Assembly: GCF_002043005.1 (NCBI RefSeq)
Contig: NZ_CP020330.1
Location: forward strand, 3,118,001-3,182,000
Direction of reading: 5' to 3'
Source: Martelella mediterranea DSM 17316
GTDB lineage: Bacteria; Pseudomonadota; Alphaproteobacteria; Rhizobiales; Rhizobiaceae
Length of the DNA: 64,000 nt
The notes beneath the pieces were generated by a model. It had not been told where the DNA came from. It made no database searches and was given only the letters and a program-made list of their open reading frames with translations. Shown here piece after piece: positions 35,409 to 45,331 of the stretch; within the stretch, counting starts at the first letter, position 1; every line of letters starts with the position of its first letter. The translations under genes and the position numbers were made by a program.

Positions 35409-36386
35409 ATGTGCACGCGGATTTTCTACGAGACCGGAACCTCAACCTACATCACCGGCCGCTCGATGGACTGGCGCGACGTGACCATGCAATCCGACCT
35501 CTGGGTGTTTCCGCGCGGGCTTTCCCGCGATGGCGGGGTGGGCGAGGGGTCGGCGACATGGACCTCGCAATACGGCTCGGTGATCGTCGCGATCTACAAT
35601 CTCGCCACCTCCGACGGCATGAACGAGGCGGGGCTTGCCGGCAACATGCTCTATCTGGTCGAATCCTCCTATGGCGATCCGGCCGCGCGGGGCAAGCCGC
35701 TGATCTCGGTCGGCGCCTGGCTGCAATACATGCTCGACAATTTCGCGACCGTCGCGGAAGCGGCCGAGGCCATGGCCGACGATCCGCTGACGGTGATCAC
35801 CGGCGAGGCGCCGAACGGCGCGCCGGCGACCGTGCATCTGGCGCTTTCCGATGCCGCCGGCGACAGCGCGATCTTCGAATTCGTCGGCGGCAAGCTCACC
35901 ATCCATCACGGCCGCGACTACAAGGTGATGACCAATTCGCCGACCTATGACCAACAGCTTGCCATCAACGGCTACTGGAACCTCGTCGGCGGCAAGAGTT
36001 TTCTGCCCGGCACGGTGAACGCCGCCGACCGTTTCGCCCGCGCCAGCTACAACCTGAAATCCGCAACGCCGCTCAAGGACCGGCGCGCAGCACTCGCCTC
36101 CGTGTTCTCGCAGGTGCGCGCGATCTCGACCCCGCTCGGCATGTCCGACCCCGAAAAACCCAACATCGCCTCCACCCTCTGGCGCACCGTCGCCGAACAC
36201 GACCACCGCCGCTACTATTTCGACTCCGTCATCAACCCCTCGGTGTTCTGGGTCGATCTTGCGGATTTCGATCTCTCCGAGGGCGCTCCGGCGAAGACGC
36301 TGGGGCTGAATGATCCGGCCCTACCGGGCGGGGATGTTGCGGGGCTGATGAAAGAGGCAGCGCCGTTTGAGTTTTTGGTGCCGTGA
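35409..36386 (+). CDS. Linear amide C-N hydrolase (choloylglycine hydrolase/penicillin acylase type)
   Basis: N-terminal-nucleophile hydrolase of 325 residues. Seen: MCTRIFYETGTSTYITGRSMDW (cut: CTRIFYETG, TGRSMDW), with Cys2 as the nucleophile after Met removal, Asp in SMDW, and Asn in VYWNLVG-like NGYWNLVGG. Family members cleave amides of bile acids, penicillin V or acyl-homoserine lactones. A GGAGGA ribosome site precedes the ATG. No signal peptide is seen, so it probably acts in the cytosol. It ends the GC-rich core just before an AT-rich insert. Confidence 0.88.
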   Translation: MCTRIFYETGTSTYITGRSMDWRDVTMQSDLWVFPRGLSRDGGVGEGSATWTSQYGSVIVAIYNLATSDGMNEAGLAGNMLYLVESSYGDPAARGKPLISVGAWLQYMLDNFATVAEAAEAMADDPLTVITGEAPNGAPATVHLALSDAAGDSAIFEFVGGKLTIHHGRDYKVMTNSPTYDQQLAINGYWNLVGGKSFLPGTVNAADRFARASYNLKSATPLKDRRAALASVFSQVRAISTPLGMSDPEKPNIASTLWRTVAEHDHRRYYFDSVINPSVFWVDLADFDLSEGAPAKTLGLNDPALPGGDVAGLMKEAAPFEFLVP

Positions 36387-36460
36387 GGGGGGATTAGGGT
36401 AAATATTTAGTGCCGATTGGCAGTCGCCACCGACACGTCCGTAGTCAAGTTTGGGTATTG

Positions 36461-37960
36461 TTATTCGCTACTGTTCTCCAAGGCTTTTTTAACTGCTGAG
36501 ATCGCTACATTCTCTTGATTGAGGTAAGTTGATATGTCGTTTTTAAACATAGGTTTTGCGCTTCCACCACGGTAATCAATATACCGCCCTTCAGACTTTC
36601 GCTTCGTTCGAGCAAAGAATTCGCGATATCGCCGAGGGGTGATCCCAGAAAAAGGAACGAAGTTGACGGAGGGGAACTTTTCGAAAGAACCTCTAGACAT
36701 TCCCTCAATATGAACTGAATCAGAATGAAGATCAGCCGTAAGGCTTTTTGGATAGGGCTCCAAGAACACTACTTTACTTATACCGCTTGCAACAATGTGC
36801 TTTGAACACATATGGCAAGGAAATGTTGTGCAATATAGCGTTGCGCCTTGAACGCTTATTCCTAATCGAGAAGCATCGCTAAGTGCAGACATTTCTGCAT
36901 GGATGATTCTTCCATACTCTAGAGCGCTCATGAATTGGGATTCTTTTACGCGATCTTGTTGTTTTTTCGAAATTTTATCCCGATCAATATTGAATATATC
37001 AAGTATCTCATTAAATATTTCTGATTTTCTTATGTCATTGCTATCTTGAGAGGTTCTATATTCTCGCGCATCAAATGAATCGTCCGCCCAATATGTCCCA
37101 CCTCCTGCTTTTGGCACTTCATTTGCCCCAAGTGCTGCGATCTCTCCAGTCTCCCTAAAGATCGCCGCTCCCACTTGTCGAGATAGATCTAAGCTTCTTA
37201 ACGCGGCTGAATGCGCTAGGTACATACCGTATTCAAGATGGTTTGGAGAATAACCATTATAACCAAAGAGAAGCTCGATAAAGCGCTTAACTTGCACAGA
37301 GACGTCGTCGCTTTTGTCTATCAGGTCGGCATTCACAACAACATCAGCAAGCTGGAATATTTTCCCTACCTGTTGACCATTTGGTTGATTTATTTCATCT
37401 TCATCACGACAAACAAGAGCTTCGGCTTTATCTCTATAGAAGTTAGTATCGCGCTTTTTATTATCGTGAGACATATCCCTAGAAAGAGAGTCAACTCGGA
37501 CGTGCCTGGCAGAGTAAACTGAGATTTGGAAAAAGGACCTGCCGTATATTTCTTTTAATAGGTTAATTTCGTCCTCTGTTTTCAGTTGATCGACAACGTA
37601 AACATTGCAACTATCGGAATAGTTAGATCTGGTTTCGGCGATCTTTGAAATGGAAAAAGCTGATAGGAACCTCGATCCTAACTTGTTTCTCAAATGATTT
37701 CCAAAATCTATATACGACGTTATGCGAGTGTATCTGGTGGATTTATCCAGTTTTTCATATTTGATTTCTTGAGCGATCTCATGAAAAGAGTTTGTGATCT
37801 TTATATGATGAAAATTGTATTTTTTCTCTATAAACCCTTTCTCCAAGGCGTCCAGAGTGCTTTTTAGCGGAGTCCCCACCGGAGATACGATTCCAATGAC
37901 AATTTCAGGCAGCCGATCCTCTAATTCTCTGTATGTTTCGGTGGTCATAATCTTAGCCAT
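36461..37960 (-). CDS. Anti-phage dCTP deaminase-like protein (DCD/AvcD type)
   Basis: Two-domain protein of about 499 residues. Seen: an N-terminal P-loop-kinase-like domain (IVIGIVSPVGTPLKST, residues about 21-35, a degenerate P-loop without the usual GKS/T) and a C-terminal zinc deaminase domain with HAE (His354, Glu356) and PCHMC (Cys382, Cys385), preceded by LGANEVPKAGGGTYW. This architecture is that of DCD/AvcD, which destroys dCTP/dCMP pools after phage infection. The gene is clearly AT-rich with AAA/ATA/AGA codons, unlike its neighbours, so it was probably acquired. The start at 37960 is a choice; 37948 is possible. Confidence 0.85.
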   Translation of the reverse strand: MAKIMTTETYRELEDRLPEIVIGIVSPVGTPLKSTLDALEKGFIEKKYNFHHIKITNSFHEIAQEIKYEKLDKSTRYTRITSYIDFGNHLRNKLGSRFLSAFSISKIAETRSNYSDSCNVYVVDQLKTEDEINLLKEIYGRSFFQISVYSARHVRVDSLSRDMSHDNKKRDTNFYRDKAEALVCRDEDEINQPNGQQVGKIFQLADVVVNADLIDKSDDVSVQVKRFIELLFGYNGYSPNHLEYGMYLAHSAALRSLDLSRQVGAAIFRETGEIAALGANEVPKAGGGTYWADDSFDAREYRTSQDSNDIRKSEIFNEILDIFNIDRDKISKKQQDRVKESQFMSALEYGRIIHAEMSALSDASRLGISVQGATLYCTTFPCHMCSKHIVASGISKVVFLEPYPKSLTADLHSDSVHIEGMSRGSFEKFPSVNFVPFSGITPRRYREFFARTKRKSEGRYIDYRGGSAKPMFKNDISTYLNQENVAISAVKKALENSSE

Positions 37961-38019
37961 TTGGTAGAGTTTGTGTGAGAGATTCTCTTCATAAATTACC
38001 GCTTTTCTTGGAGATGGCA

Positions 38020-38190
38020 ATGCAATCTAACGATCGAAAAAAAGAAGAAAAACAAGTAACGAAAAGCCACGTCCTTGTAGAACGCCTCGAATCACTAACG
38101 AAAAAAAATGAGAGGGCCTATGACGCTGCGATCGAAGATTTTAGAGATAGATTTTCGTTGGGTTCTGTAAATTATTCTGAAGCAGAATAA
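38020..38190 (+). CDS. Small charged protein divergent from the deaminase
   Basis: A frame of 56 residues, rich in Lys, Glu, Arg and Asp, predicted mostly helical (KKEEKQVTKSHVLVERLESL, then AAIEDFRDRFSLGS). The ATG at 38020 has GGAG six bases upstream, and a strong terminator lies eight bases after the stop, so it looks like a complete gene. It shares the AT-rich composition of the deaminase and lies head to head with it, 59 bp between starts. No family is recognised. It could be a regulator or partner of the deaminase. Confidence 0.6.
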   Translation: MQSNDRKKEEKQVTKSHVLVERLESLTKKNERAYDAAIEDFRDRFSLGSVNYSEAE

Positions 38191-38197
38191 AGTGTCA

Positions 38198-38231
38198 AAA
38201 GCCCCATCAACAGACGAGTTGATGGGGCTTT
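38198..38231. terminator. Bidirectional intrinsic terminator
   Basis: A perfect 14-bp stem AAAGCCCCATCAAC/GTTGATGGGGCTTT with a six-base loop. The plus strand continues with TCTTTTC and the minus strand with TTTTGACA, so it can end transcription of both the small ORF and gcvP, which converge here. Confidence 0.9.
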
Positions 38232-38268
38232 CTTTTCGATATGGAAATTCCTCAGGCTACTATTTCGA

Positions 38269-41133
38269 CTACTCCGCAGCTTCCGCATACTCGCTCATCG
38301 GCGGGCAGGCGCACACCAGATTCCGATCCCCATAGACATTATCCACGCGGTTGACCGGCGGCCAGTATTTGTCGACGCGGAAGGCGCCGGGGGGGAAGCA
38401 GGCTTGTTCGCGGGAATAGGGGTGGGTCCATTCGCCGACAAGATCTTCCACCGTGTGCGGGGCGTTTTTCAGCGGGTTGTCGTCCCGGTCGGCGCGGCCT
38501 TCCTCGATCTCGGTAATTTCGGCGCGGATCGCGATCAGGGCATCACAAAAACGATCCAGCTCGGCCTTGGTCTCCGATTCCGTCGGCTCGATCATCAGCG
38601 TGCCGGGGACGGGGAAGCTCATGGTCGGGGCGTGGAAGCCGCAATCGATCAGGCGCTTGGCGATGTCGTCGACGGAGACGTCGGCGCTGTCCTTCAGCGG
38701 GCGCGTGTCGATGATGCATTCATGCGCGACGCGGCCCTTGTCCGACTTGTAGAGCACTTCGTAGGAACCCTTCAGTCGGGCCGCGATATAGTTGGCGTTG
38801 AGGATCGCCACGCGGGTTGCCTGCGTCAGCCCTTCGCCGCCCATCATCAGGCAGTAGCTCCAGGAGATCGGCAGGATCGAGGGCGAGCCGAACGGGGCGG
38901 CTGAGACCGCGCCGCCGTCCGCATCCGTCGCCGGATTGCCGGGAAGGTGCGGCGCCAGATGCGCCTTGACGCCGATCGGCCCCATGCCCGGCCCGCCGCC
39001 GCCATGGGGAATGCAGAAGGTCTTGTGCAGGTTGAGGTGGCTGACATCCGAGCCGATATCGCCCGGCCGCGACAGGCCCACCATCGCGTTCATATTGGCC
39101 CCGTCGAGATAGACCTGGCCGCCATGGGCGTGGGTGATCGCGCAGACCTCGGTCACCGTCTCCTCGAACACGCCATGGGTCGAGGGGTAAGTGATCATGC
39201 AGGCCGCGAGGTTTTCGGCATGCTGCTCGGCCTTGGCGCGGAAATCGTCGATGTCGATATCGCCATTGTCGCGCGATTTCACCGGCACCACCTTCATGCC
39301 CGCAAGCTGGGCGGAGGCCGGGTTGGTGCCGTGCGCGGAGGTCGGGATCAGGCAGATGTTGCGGTGGGCCTCGCCATTGGCGCGGTGATAGCGGCGGATC
39401 GTCAGAAGCCCCGCATATTCGCCCTGCGCGCCCGAATTCGGCTGCATCGAGAAAGCGTCATAGCCGGTGATCTGGCAGAGTTTTTCGGAGAGGTCGGCGA
39501 TCATCTCGCGGTAGCCGGCCGTCTGGCTTTCCGGCGCGAACGGATGGATATCGGCGAATTCCGGCCAGGTGATCGGCAGCATTTCCGCCGTCGCGTTGAG
39601 CTTCATCGTGCAGGAACCGAGCGGGATCATCGACCGGTCGAGGGCGAGGTCGCGGTCGGCGAGGCGGCGCATATAGCGGGTCATCTCGCTTTCGGCGCGG
39701 TTCATGTGGAAGATCGGGTGCGTCATGTAAGCGCTTGTCCGCAAAAGGTTTTGCGGCAAGCGGTAGTCGGCCTCGAATTCGGCTATCGAGAACTTGCCGC
39801 CGAAGGCATCCCACACGGCTCCGACATGGGCCGGCCTTGTGCGCTCGTTGACGGAAATGCCGATCCTGGTGTCGCCGACCTTCCTGAGGTTGACGCCGTT
39901 TTCGACCGCGTTCTTCATGATCAGGCTCTGGAACGCGCCGACCTCGACCGTGACGGTGTCAAAGAAGGTCTCCGGCTCCACCGTGAAGCCGAGCGCCTCG
40001 AGGCCCTTCGCCAGCAGCACGCCCTTGCGGTGGACCTGCTGGGCAATCGCCTTCAGCCCGTCCGGACCGTGGAACACGCCATACATCGAGGCCATGACGG
40101 CGAGCAGCACCTGGGCGGTGCAGATGTTCGACGTCGCCTTTTCGCGGCGGATATGCTGTTCGCGGGTCTGCAGCGCCAGACGATAGGCGCGGTTGCCACG
40201 GCTATCCACCGACACGCCGACGAGACGGCCGGGCATGGAGCGCTTGTAGGCATCCTTGACCGCCATATAGGCGGCATGCGGGCCGCCATAGCCGAGCGGC
40301 ACGCCGAAGCGCTGCGACGAGCCGATGGCGATATCGGCATCCATCTCGCCCGGCGATTTCAGAAGCGTGAGGGCCAGCGGATCGGCGGCGATGGTGGCGA
40401 TGGCGTTTGCGGCATGGAGATCGGCGATGACGCCGGTGAAATCATGCACATGGCCATAGGTGCCGGGATACTGGAAGATCGCGCCGAAAACGGCGTCGGG
40501 CGTGAGATCCTTGAAGGGATCGCCGACGATCACTTCCCAGCCGAGCGGTTCGGCGCGGGTTTTTATCAACGCAATGGTCTGCGGATGGCAATTTTCGTCG
40601 ACGAAGAAGGCGGTCGCCTTCGATTTCGCCACGCGGTTCGCCATCGCCATGGCTTCGGCTGCCGCCGTCGCCTCGTCGAGCAGCGAGGCATTGGCGATGT
40701 CGAGGCCGGTGAGGTCGGCCATCATCGTCTGGAAGTTCAACAGCGCCTCCAGCCGGCCTTGGGAGATTTCCGGCTGATAGGGCGTGTAGGCGGTGTACCA
40801 GGCCGGGTTTTCGAGAATATTGCGCTGGATCACCGGCGGCGTGATGGTGGCGTTATAGCCCTGGCCGATCATCGAGGCGAGCGGCTTGTTCTTGTTGGCG
40901 GTCTCGCGCAGCTTGTCGAGCGCCTCGCGCTCGGTCATGGCCGGGCCCCAGGCGAGCGGCGCCTTCTGGCGGATGCCGGCGGGCACGGTAGCGTCGATCA
41001 GCGCGTCGAGACTGTCATAGCCGATCACCTTCAGCATCGCCTCCATTTCGGACGGCGAGGGGCCGATATGGCGGCGGTTGGCGAAGTCGTAGGGCTGGTA
41101 GTCGGTGAACTGGAATTCCGCAGGGGTCGTCAT
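38269..41133 (-). CDS. gcvP: Glycine dehydrogenase (decarboxylating), P protein
   Basis: PLP enzyme of 954 residues that decarboxylates glycine and passes the aminomethyl group to lipoylated GcvH. Seen: fused alpha and beta halves, [16 protein letters not shown] start, the PLP lysine in [20 protein letters not shown] (broken: [14 protein letters not shown]), [31 protein letters not shown] segment (cut: [16 protein letters not shown]). The ATG overlaps the gcvH stop by one base. Length is that of the single-chain form. It is the last gene of the riboswitch-controlled operon. Confidence 0.97.
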   Translation of the reverse strand: MTTPAEFQFTDYQPYDFANRRHIGPSPSEMEAMLKVIGYDSLDALIDATVPAGIRQKAPLAWGPAMTEREALDKLRETANKNKPLASMIGQGYNATITPPVIQRNILENPAWYTAYTPYQPEISQGRLEALLNFQTMMADLTGLDIANASLLDEATAAAEAMAMANRVAKSKATAFFVDENCHPQTIALIKTRAEPLGWEVIVGDPFKDLTPDAVFGAIFQYPGTYGHVHDFTGVIADLHAANAIATIAADPLALTLLKSPGEMDADIAIGSSQRFGVPLGYGGPHAAYMAVKDAYKRSMPGRLVGVSVDSRGNRAYRLALQTREQHIRREKATSNICTAQVLLAVMASMYGVFHGPDGLKAIAQQVHRKGVLLAKGLEALGFTVEPETFFDTVTVEVGAFQSLIMKNAVENGVNLRKVGDTRIGISVNERTRPAHVGAVWDAFGGKFSIAEFEADYRLPQNLLRTSAYMTHPIFHMNRAESEMTRYMRRLADRDLALDRSMIPLGSCTMKLNATAEMLPITWPEFADIHPFAPESQTAGYREMIADLSEKLCQITGYDAFSMQPNSGAQGEYAGLLTIRRYHRANGEAHRNICLIPTSAHGTNPASAQLAGMKVVPVKSRDNGDIDIDDFRAKAEQHAENLAACMITYPSTHGVFEETVTEVCAITHAHGGQVYLDGANMNAMVGLSRPGDIGSDVSHLNLHKTFCIPHGGGGPGMGPIGVKAHLAPHLPGNPATDADGGAVSAAPFGSPSILPISWSYCLMMGGEGLTQATRVAILNANYIAARLKGSYEVLYKSDKGRVAHECIIDTRPLKDSADVSVDDIAKRLIDCGFHAPTMSFPVPGTLMIEPTESETKAELDRFCDALIAIRAEITEIEEGRADRDDNPLKNAPHTVEDLVGEWTHPYSREQACFPPGAFRVDKYWPPVNRVDNVYGDRNLVCACPPMSEYAEAAE

Positions 41134-41498
41134 CAGGCGATGAACTCCTTGTAGGCGGCCTCGTCCATCAGCGCATCGGCATCGGCCGTGTTGGCGAGCT
41201 TCAGCTTGAAGAACCAGCCGTCACCCATCGGCGCGGAGTTGACGAGCTCTGGATTATCGACGATCGCCTGGTTGACCTCGGTGATCTCGCCATCGAGCGG
41301 ACAAAAGACATCGGAAGCGGCCTTGACCGATTCGACGGTCGCGGCATCGTCATTCTTGGAGAAGGTCGCGCCCACCTCGGGCAGTTCGACGAAAACGAGG
41401 TCGCCGAGCTGTTCGGCGGCATGCTGGGTGATGCCGACGGTCGCGACATCGCCCTCGATCTTCAGCCATTCATGTTCTTCGGTAAATTTGATGGTCAT
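41133..41498 (-). CDS. gcvH: Glycine cleavage system H protein
   Basis: Lipoyl carrier protein of 121 residues. Seen: [18 protein letters not shown], and the lipoylated lysine Lys59 in [19 protein letters not shown] (cut: [14 protein letters not shown]). It shuttles the aminomethyl group between GcvP and GcvT. The ATG at 41498 is the start of homology. Operon order is gcvT-gcvH-gcvP with a gap of 17 bases after gcvT. Confidence 0.97.
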   Translation of the reverse strand: MTIKFTEEHEWLKIEGDVATVGITQHAAEQLGDLVFVELPEVGATFSKNDDAATVESVKAASDVFCPLDGEITEVNQAIVDNPELVNSAPMGDGWFFKLKLANTADADALMDEAAYKEFIA

Positions 41499-41515
41499 TT
41501 TGCTGTTCCCGCTGA

Positions 41516-42658
41516 TTAGCGCTTGTAGGTAGGGGTTATGAAAGGCATGTCGGCGATGGTGACGGGCAGGCATTTGCCCCGTACCTCGGCGAAAATTTTT
41601 GTGCCGGTGGCGGTATGTTCGGCGGCGACATAGCCCATGGCGACCGGGCCGCCGGTCGAAGGGCCGAAGCTGCCGGAAGTGACGTGGCCGATTTCGACTT
41701 GGCCGGCCTCATCGGCATAGAGTTTCGACGGTGGACGAACCGGCGCGCGGCCCTCCGGCTTCAGGCCGACGCGCTTGCGAGAAACGCCTTCGGTAAGCTG
41801 TTGGAAAATGCGCTCTGATCCCGGAAAGCCGCCTTCGCGGGCGCCGCCCGGCCGGCGGGCCTTCTGCATGCCCCAGACGAGGGCGGCCTCGACCGGCGTC
41901 GTGGTCTCGTCGATGTCGTTACCGTAAAGGCAGAGCCCGGCTTCAAGCCGCAACGAATCGCGCGCGCCAAGGCCGATGGCCTCGCAATCCTCATGCGCCA
42001 GCAGCGCGCGGGCGAGTTCATCGGCCTTTTCTGCGGGCACCGAGATTTCGAACCCGTCCTCGCCGCTATAGCCGGAGCGAGAGATCACGCAGGTCACGCC
42101 GAGCATGTCGCAGGCGCGCACATCCATGAATTTCATCTCGGTCACGGCCTCGCAGAGCGACGCCAGCACGGCTTCCGCCTTCGGGCCCTGCAGCGCCAGC
42201 AGCGCCTTTTCCTCGAAGAATGCCTCGACATTGCAGAGGTCGGAAAGATGCGCCTTCATATGGGCGAGATCGGCTTCCTTGCAGGCGGCGTTGACGATCA
42301 CCAGCAGGTGGTCGCCGCGGTTGGCGACCATCAGATCGTCCAGAATGCCACCGTCCTCATCGGTAAAGAAGGCATAGCGCTGGCGGCCGGGTTTGAGGCC
42401 CGCGATATCGACTGGCACGAGCCGTTCCAGCGCAAGCGCTGCATCGGCGAGATTGCCGGAAATCGGCTTCAGCCAGACCTGACCCATATGCGAAACATCG
42501 AAAAGGCCTGCTTTTTCGCGGGTATGAAGATGTTCTTTGAGAACGCCCATCGGATATTGCACCGGCATGTCGTAGCCGGCAAACGGCACCATGCGGGCGC
42601 CAAGCTCCAGATGAAGCGCGTGAAGCGGGGTTTGTTTCAGCGGTTCTTGCGAGACCAA
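41516..42658 (-). CDS. gcvT: Aminomethyltransferase, glycine cleavage T protein
   Basis: Transfers the methylene from aminomethyl-GcvH to tetrahydrofolate and releases ammonia; 380 residues. Seen: [35 protein letters not shown], and [20 protein letters not shown] (cut: [15 protein letters not shown]). The start is TTG at 42658, with GGAGG seven bases upstream and no in-frame ATG that would keep the conserved start. It is the first gene behind the tandem glycine riboswitch. Confidence 0.96.
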   Translation of the reverse strand: MVSQEPLKQTPLHALHLELGARMVPFAGYDMPVQYPMGVLKEHLHTREKAGLFDVSHMGQVWLKPISGNLADAALALERLVPVDIAGLKPGRQRYAFFTDEDGGILDDLMVANRGDHLLVIVNAACKEADLAHMKAHLSDLCNVEAFFEEKALLALQGPKAEAVLASLCEAVTEMKFMDVRACDMLGVTCVISRSGYSGEDGFEISVPAEKADELARALLAHEDCEAIGLGARDSLRLEAGLCLYGNDIDETTTPVEAALVWGMQKARRPGGAREGGFPGSERIFQQLTEGVSRKRVGLKPEGRAPVRPPSKLYADEAGQVEIGHVTSGSFGPSTGGPVAMGYVAAEHTATGTKIFAEVRGKCLPVTIADMPFITPTYKR

Positions 42659-42687
42659 GAGATTGCCTCCGGATTGCGTCTTTCATG

Positions 42688-42726
42688 AAAAACGCCGGCT
42701 CAAGGGTTGGCGTTCCGAAGAACGCC
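42688..42726 (-). promoter_or_regulatory. Switchable terminator/antiterminator of the glycine riboswitch
   Basis: Read on the minus strand, GGCGTTC-TTCG-GAACGCC (42726-42709) forms a hairpin with a UUCG loop. The same AACGCC (42714-42709) can instead pair with GGCGTT at 42696-42691, directly followed by TTT. The two hairpins exclude each other. The second looks like a terminator and the first like its antiterminator, placed between the aptamers and gcvT. Confidence 0.55.
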
Positions 42727-42736
42727 GAAGCGAATG

Positions 42737-42905
42737 AGCCCCCTCTGTCCCGTGCGCCTGAGATTATTATCCCTTCGGCCAGCCTCGGCTTTCACCTTGG
42801 CCTTGTCTCCAGAGTTCAGAACCTCGCGCTGGTCCTTTTGCCTGAGAGTTTCCGGGGCGGTTGCTCCTTCGGCACCACAGTGACGTGGCTTCTCCCAACG
42901 CGATA
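42737..42905 (-). ncRNA. Tandem glycine riboswitch
   Basis: Two glycine aptamers in series on the minus strand, before gcvT. Aptamer 1 (about 42805-42897) shows GGGAGA, GCCGAAGGAGCAACCGCC, GGAAACTCTCAGGCAAAAGG. Aptamer 2 (about 42737-42800) shows GCCGAAGGGATAATAATCTC and CAGGCGCACGGGACAGAG. These are the conserved core elements of the gcvT RNA motif. Family knowledge: glycine binding raises expression of the cleavage operon when glycine is in excess. Confidence 0.93.
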
Positions 42906-43046
42906 CGACACGGATTATCCGGTATGCGGCGCAATTTGCAAGGGGGAAGCGCTTTGCGGGCGCGAAATCCACCGGCAGACGCGAAATTGCGCACCGGCGA
43001 TCCGTTGCACTTGCCATTTTCTTCCCGGCGCATTAGCTGAAACATC

Positions 43047-43493
43047 ATGCCAGAGTTCAAGACAACCCGCCACGTCAGCCATTCCGCCGATCGCATGTTT
43101 GATCTGGTTGCAGACGTTGAACGCTATCCGGAATTCCTGCCGCTGTGCGAGGCGCTGACCGTGCGCTCCTCGCGCGAGAAGGACGGCAAGACGCTGCTGA
43201 TCGCCGACATGACCGTCGGCTACAAGGGCATCCGCGAGAGCTTCACCACCCAGGTGCTTCTCAATCAGGCCGAGTGCAAGATCGATGTCAGCTATGTTGA
43301 CGGGCCGTTCCGCTTTCTCGACAATCGCTGGCGGTTCGAGCCGGAAGGCGAGGGCGCCTGCGCCATCCAGTTCTACATCAATTACGAATTCAAGAACCGG
43401 ATTCTGGGCGCGATGATGGGCTCGATGTTCGAGCGCGCGTTCCGCAAGTTCTCCGAGGCCTTCGAGGCGCGGGCGGACGAAATCTACGCCTGA
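43047..43493 (+). CDS. COQ10/RatA-family START-like protein
   Basis: Protein of 148 residues. Seen: [43 protein letters not shown], and [21 protein letters not shown] (cut: [15 protein letters not shown]). The fold binds hydrophobic ligands. Homologues are named ubiquinone-binding COQ10 in mitochondria and RatA in E. coli; the alphaproteobacterial protein is most likely COQ10-like in quinone handling. It overlaps the end of cinA by ten bases tail to tail. Confidence 0.9.
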   Translation: MPEFKTTRHVSHSADRMFDLVADVERYPEFLPLCEALTVRSSREKDGKTLLIADMTVGYKGIRESFTTQVLLNQAECKIDVSYVDGPFRFLDNRWRFEPEGEGACAIQFYINYEFKNRILGAMMGSMFERAFRKFSEAFEARADEIYA

Positions 43494-43978
43494 ATCAAGC
43501 CTTCCAGCATGCCGAGCGCCGTCTGCACGGTGGCAAGCCGGATGCCGTGGCGGCCGATATCGCCATAGCGGCTTTCGATATGGTGCAGGTGTCCCCGGCG
43601 ATCGCGCGCGGCGAGATGGACGAGGCCGACCGGCTTTTCCGGGCTGCCGCCGGAGGGGCCGGCAATGCCGGTGACCGCGACGGCCAGATCGGCGCCCGAG
43701 CGCAACAGCGCGCCCGCCGACATCTGCAGCGCGGTCTCGCGCGAAACCGCGCCATGGGCTTCGAGCGTGCGGGCGCTGACGCCGAGCATCTCCATCTTCG
43801 CTTCATTGGAATAGGTAATGTAGCCGCGATCGACGACCGCCGAAGAGCCGGCGATATCGGTCAGTGCTGCGACCACCAGCCCGCCGGTGCAGGATTCGGC
43901 GGTGGCGATGGTGAGGCCGGCAGCCTTGCAATGTTCGATCAGCGTGCGGGCGCGTTCGGCGATATCTGCGTCGATCAT
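43484..43978 (-). CDS. CinA-type nicotinamide-nucleotide amidase
   Basis: Protein of 164 residues that matches the C-terminal amidase domain of CinA (PncC type), which converts NMN to nicotinic acid mononucleotide. Seen: [35 protein letters not shown] (cut: [24 protein letters not shown]), [21 protein letters not shown] (cut: [12 protein letters not shown]). No N-terminal MoaB-like domain is present, as usual for the short form. Its ATG overlaps the ispDF stop (ATGA). Confidence 0.92.
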   Translation of the reverse strand: MIDADIAERARTLIEHCKAAGLTIATAESCTGGLVVAALTDIAGSSAVVDRGYITYSNEAKMEMLGVSARTLEAHGAVSRETALQMSAGALLRSGADLAVAVTGIAGPSGGSPEKPVGLVHLAARDRRGHLHHIESRYGDIGRHGIRLATVQTALGMLEGLIQA

Positions 43979-45186
43979 GAAATGCTCCCGTAATTTACGC
44001 TGGCCGTGGCGATCGCCGCGATGCCCTCGCGGCGGCCGACAAAGCCGATGGTCTCGTTGGTCGTGGCCTTGACCGAGCAGCGGGCGAGATCGATGCCGAG
44101 ACAGGCTGCGATGCTTTCGCGCATGGCGAGGCGATGCGGTCCGACCTTCGGCGCTTCGGCGATCAGGGTAACGTCGGCGTTGAGGATCACGCCGCCATGT
44201 TTGCGCACAATCTTGGCCGCATGGGCGAGGAAGATATGCGAGGCGGCGCCCTTCCATTGCGGGTCGGATGGCGGGAAGTGGTCGCCGATATCCCCTTCGC
44301 CGCAGGTGGCGAGCAGGGCGTCGGTCAGCGCGTGGAAGGCGACATCGGCGTCGGAATGACCGGAAAGTGCCATGTCATGCGGGATCTTGATGCCGCAGAG
44401 CGTGACGCCGTCGCCGGGCACCAGTTGATGGACGTCGTAGCCATTGCCGGTGCGGATATCGGCGATCGGGGTGCGCGAAAGCTTTTCGTCGGCCATGGCG
44501 ATATCTCTCTTGTAGGTCAGTTTCACATTGTCGGCGAGCCCGTCCACCAGCCGCACCGCGAGACCGGCCCATTCGGCAATGCCGGCGTCATCGGTGAAAT
44601 CGGTGCGACCTTCAGCGGCCGCCTTGCGGTGGGCGTCATAAATAACCGGAAAGCTGAAGGCCTGCGGGGTCTGGGCGGCATAGAGGCCCGCGCGCGATAC
44701 GGTGACGCCGACATTGCCGTTACTATCCGCCTTCTTCAGCGTATCGGCCACGGCCACAGCCGGAAGGACCGCGGCGTGGCCGGCTTTGAGCGCATCGGAC
44801 ACCCGCTCAAGCAGAGCAGCATCGAAGAACGGCCGCACCGCGTCATGGATCAGCACGTGGCTGGGCGCGTTCGCCGCGAGCGCCGCAAGGCCGTTGAGGA
44901 CCGATTGCTGACGCGTCGCGCCGCCGTGGACGAAACGGATGCCGACCTGGTTCGTCAGGTGAGACAGCGCATCGGCAAACAGGGCCTCGTCATCCGGATG
45001 AATGACAACCACGATGCCGGCCGTCGCGCGTCCCCATGCGGCAAATTCGCGCAAGGTGTGGGCAATCACCGGCATGCCGCCGATCAGTCGATACTGTTTC
45101 GGCCCTTCTGCGGGCGCGCCGGCGCGTTCGCCGCGCCCGGCGGCAACCACGACCACCCCTGGATTGTAGCTTTCACCCGCTGCCAT
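43975..45186 (-). CDS. ispDF: Bifunctional IspD/IspF of the MEP isoprenoid pathway
   Basis: Fused enzyme of 403 residues carrying out two non-consecutive steps of isoprenoid synthesis. Seen: an N-terminal cytidylyltransferase ([21 protein letters not shown] cut: [20 protein letters not shown]), then IspF ([22 protein letters not shown] cut: [28 protein letters not shown] cut: [27 protein letters not shown]). The fusion is characteristic of alphaproteobacteria. It is coupled to cinA. Confidence 0.97.
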   Translation of the reverse strand: MAAGESYNPGVVVVAAGRGERAGAPAEGPKQYRLIGGMPVIAHTLREFAAWGRATAGIVVVIHPDDEALFADALSHLTNQVGIRFVHGGATRQQSVLNGLAALAANAPSHVLIHDAVRPFFDAALLERVSDALKAGHAAVLPAVAVADTLKKADSNGNVGVTVSRAGLYAAQTPQAFSFPVIYDAHRKAAAEGRTDFTDDAGIAEWAGLAVRLVDGLADNVKLTYKRDIAMADEKLSRTPIADIRTGNGYDVHQLVPGDGVTLCGIKIPHDMALSGHSDADVAFHALTDALLATCGEGDIGDHFPPSDPQWKGAASHIFLAHAAKIVRKHGGVILNADVTLIAEAPKVGPHRLAMRESIAACLGIDLARCSVKATTNETIGFVGRREGIAAIATASVNYGSIS

Positions 45187-45331
45187 GTTCGGCTAGAACC
45201 TGCGTGTTGATTCCTGTTGGCCGGAACTTACCCGGATTGACCCAATTTTCCAGCATTTGCCTAAATTTTATAAGGCGCCAGCGAAAGTGCTTGGCAAGGA
45301 ATGGCGTCTTGTCTAAAAATAGGGCAAAGTG

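Noticed and set aside
37238..37522. A 94-codon frame on the plus strand inside the deaminase gene
   Set aside because: It is fully antisense to a well-supported protein, and AT-rich DNA gives hydrophobic chance frames; no ribosome site.
39745..39765. A palindrome CCGCAAAA-GG-TTTTGCGG inside gcvP
   Set aside because: It lies within conserved coding sequence ([11 protein letters not shown]) and is explained by codon choice; no sign of insertion.
38947..41154. A 735-codon open frame on the plus strand opposite gcvP
   Set aside because: It is the mirror of a clearly conserved gene in GC-rich DNA, has Arg/His/Gly-rich composition and no domain. The same holds for long frames opposite the amidohydrolase (9301-11307), ntrY (49606-51603) and cysI (60125-62005).
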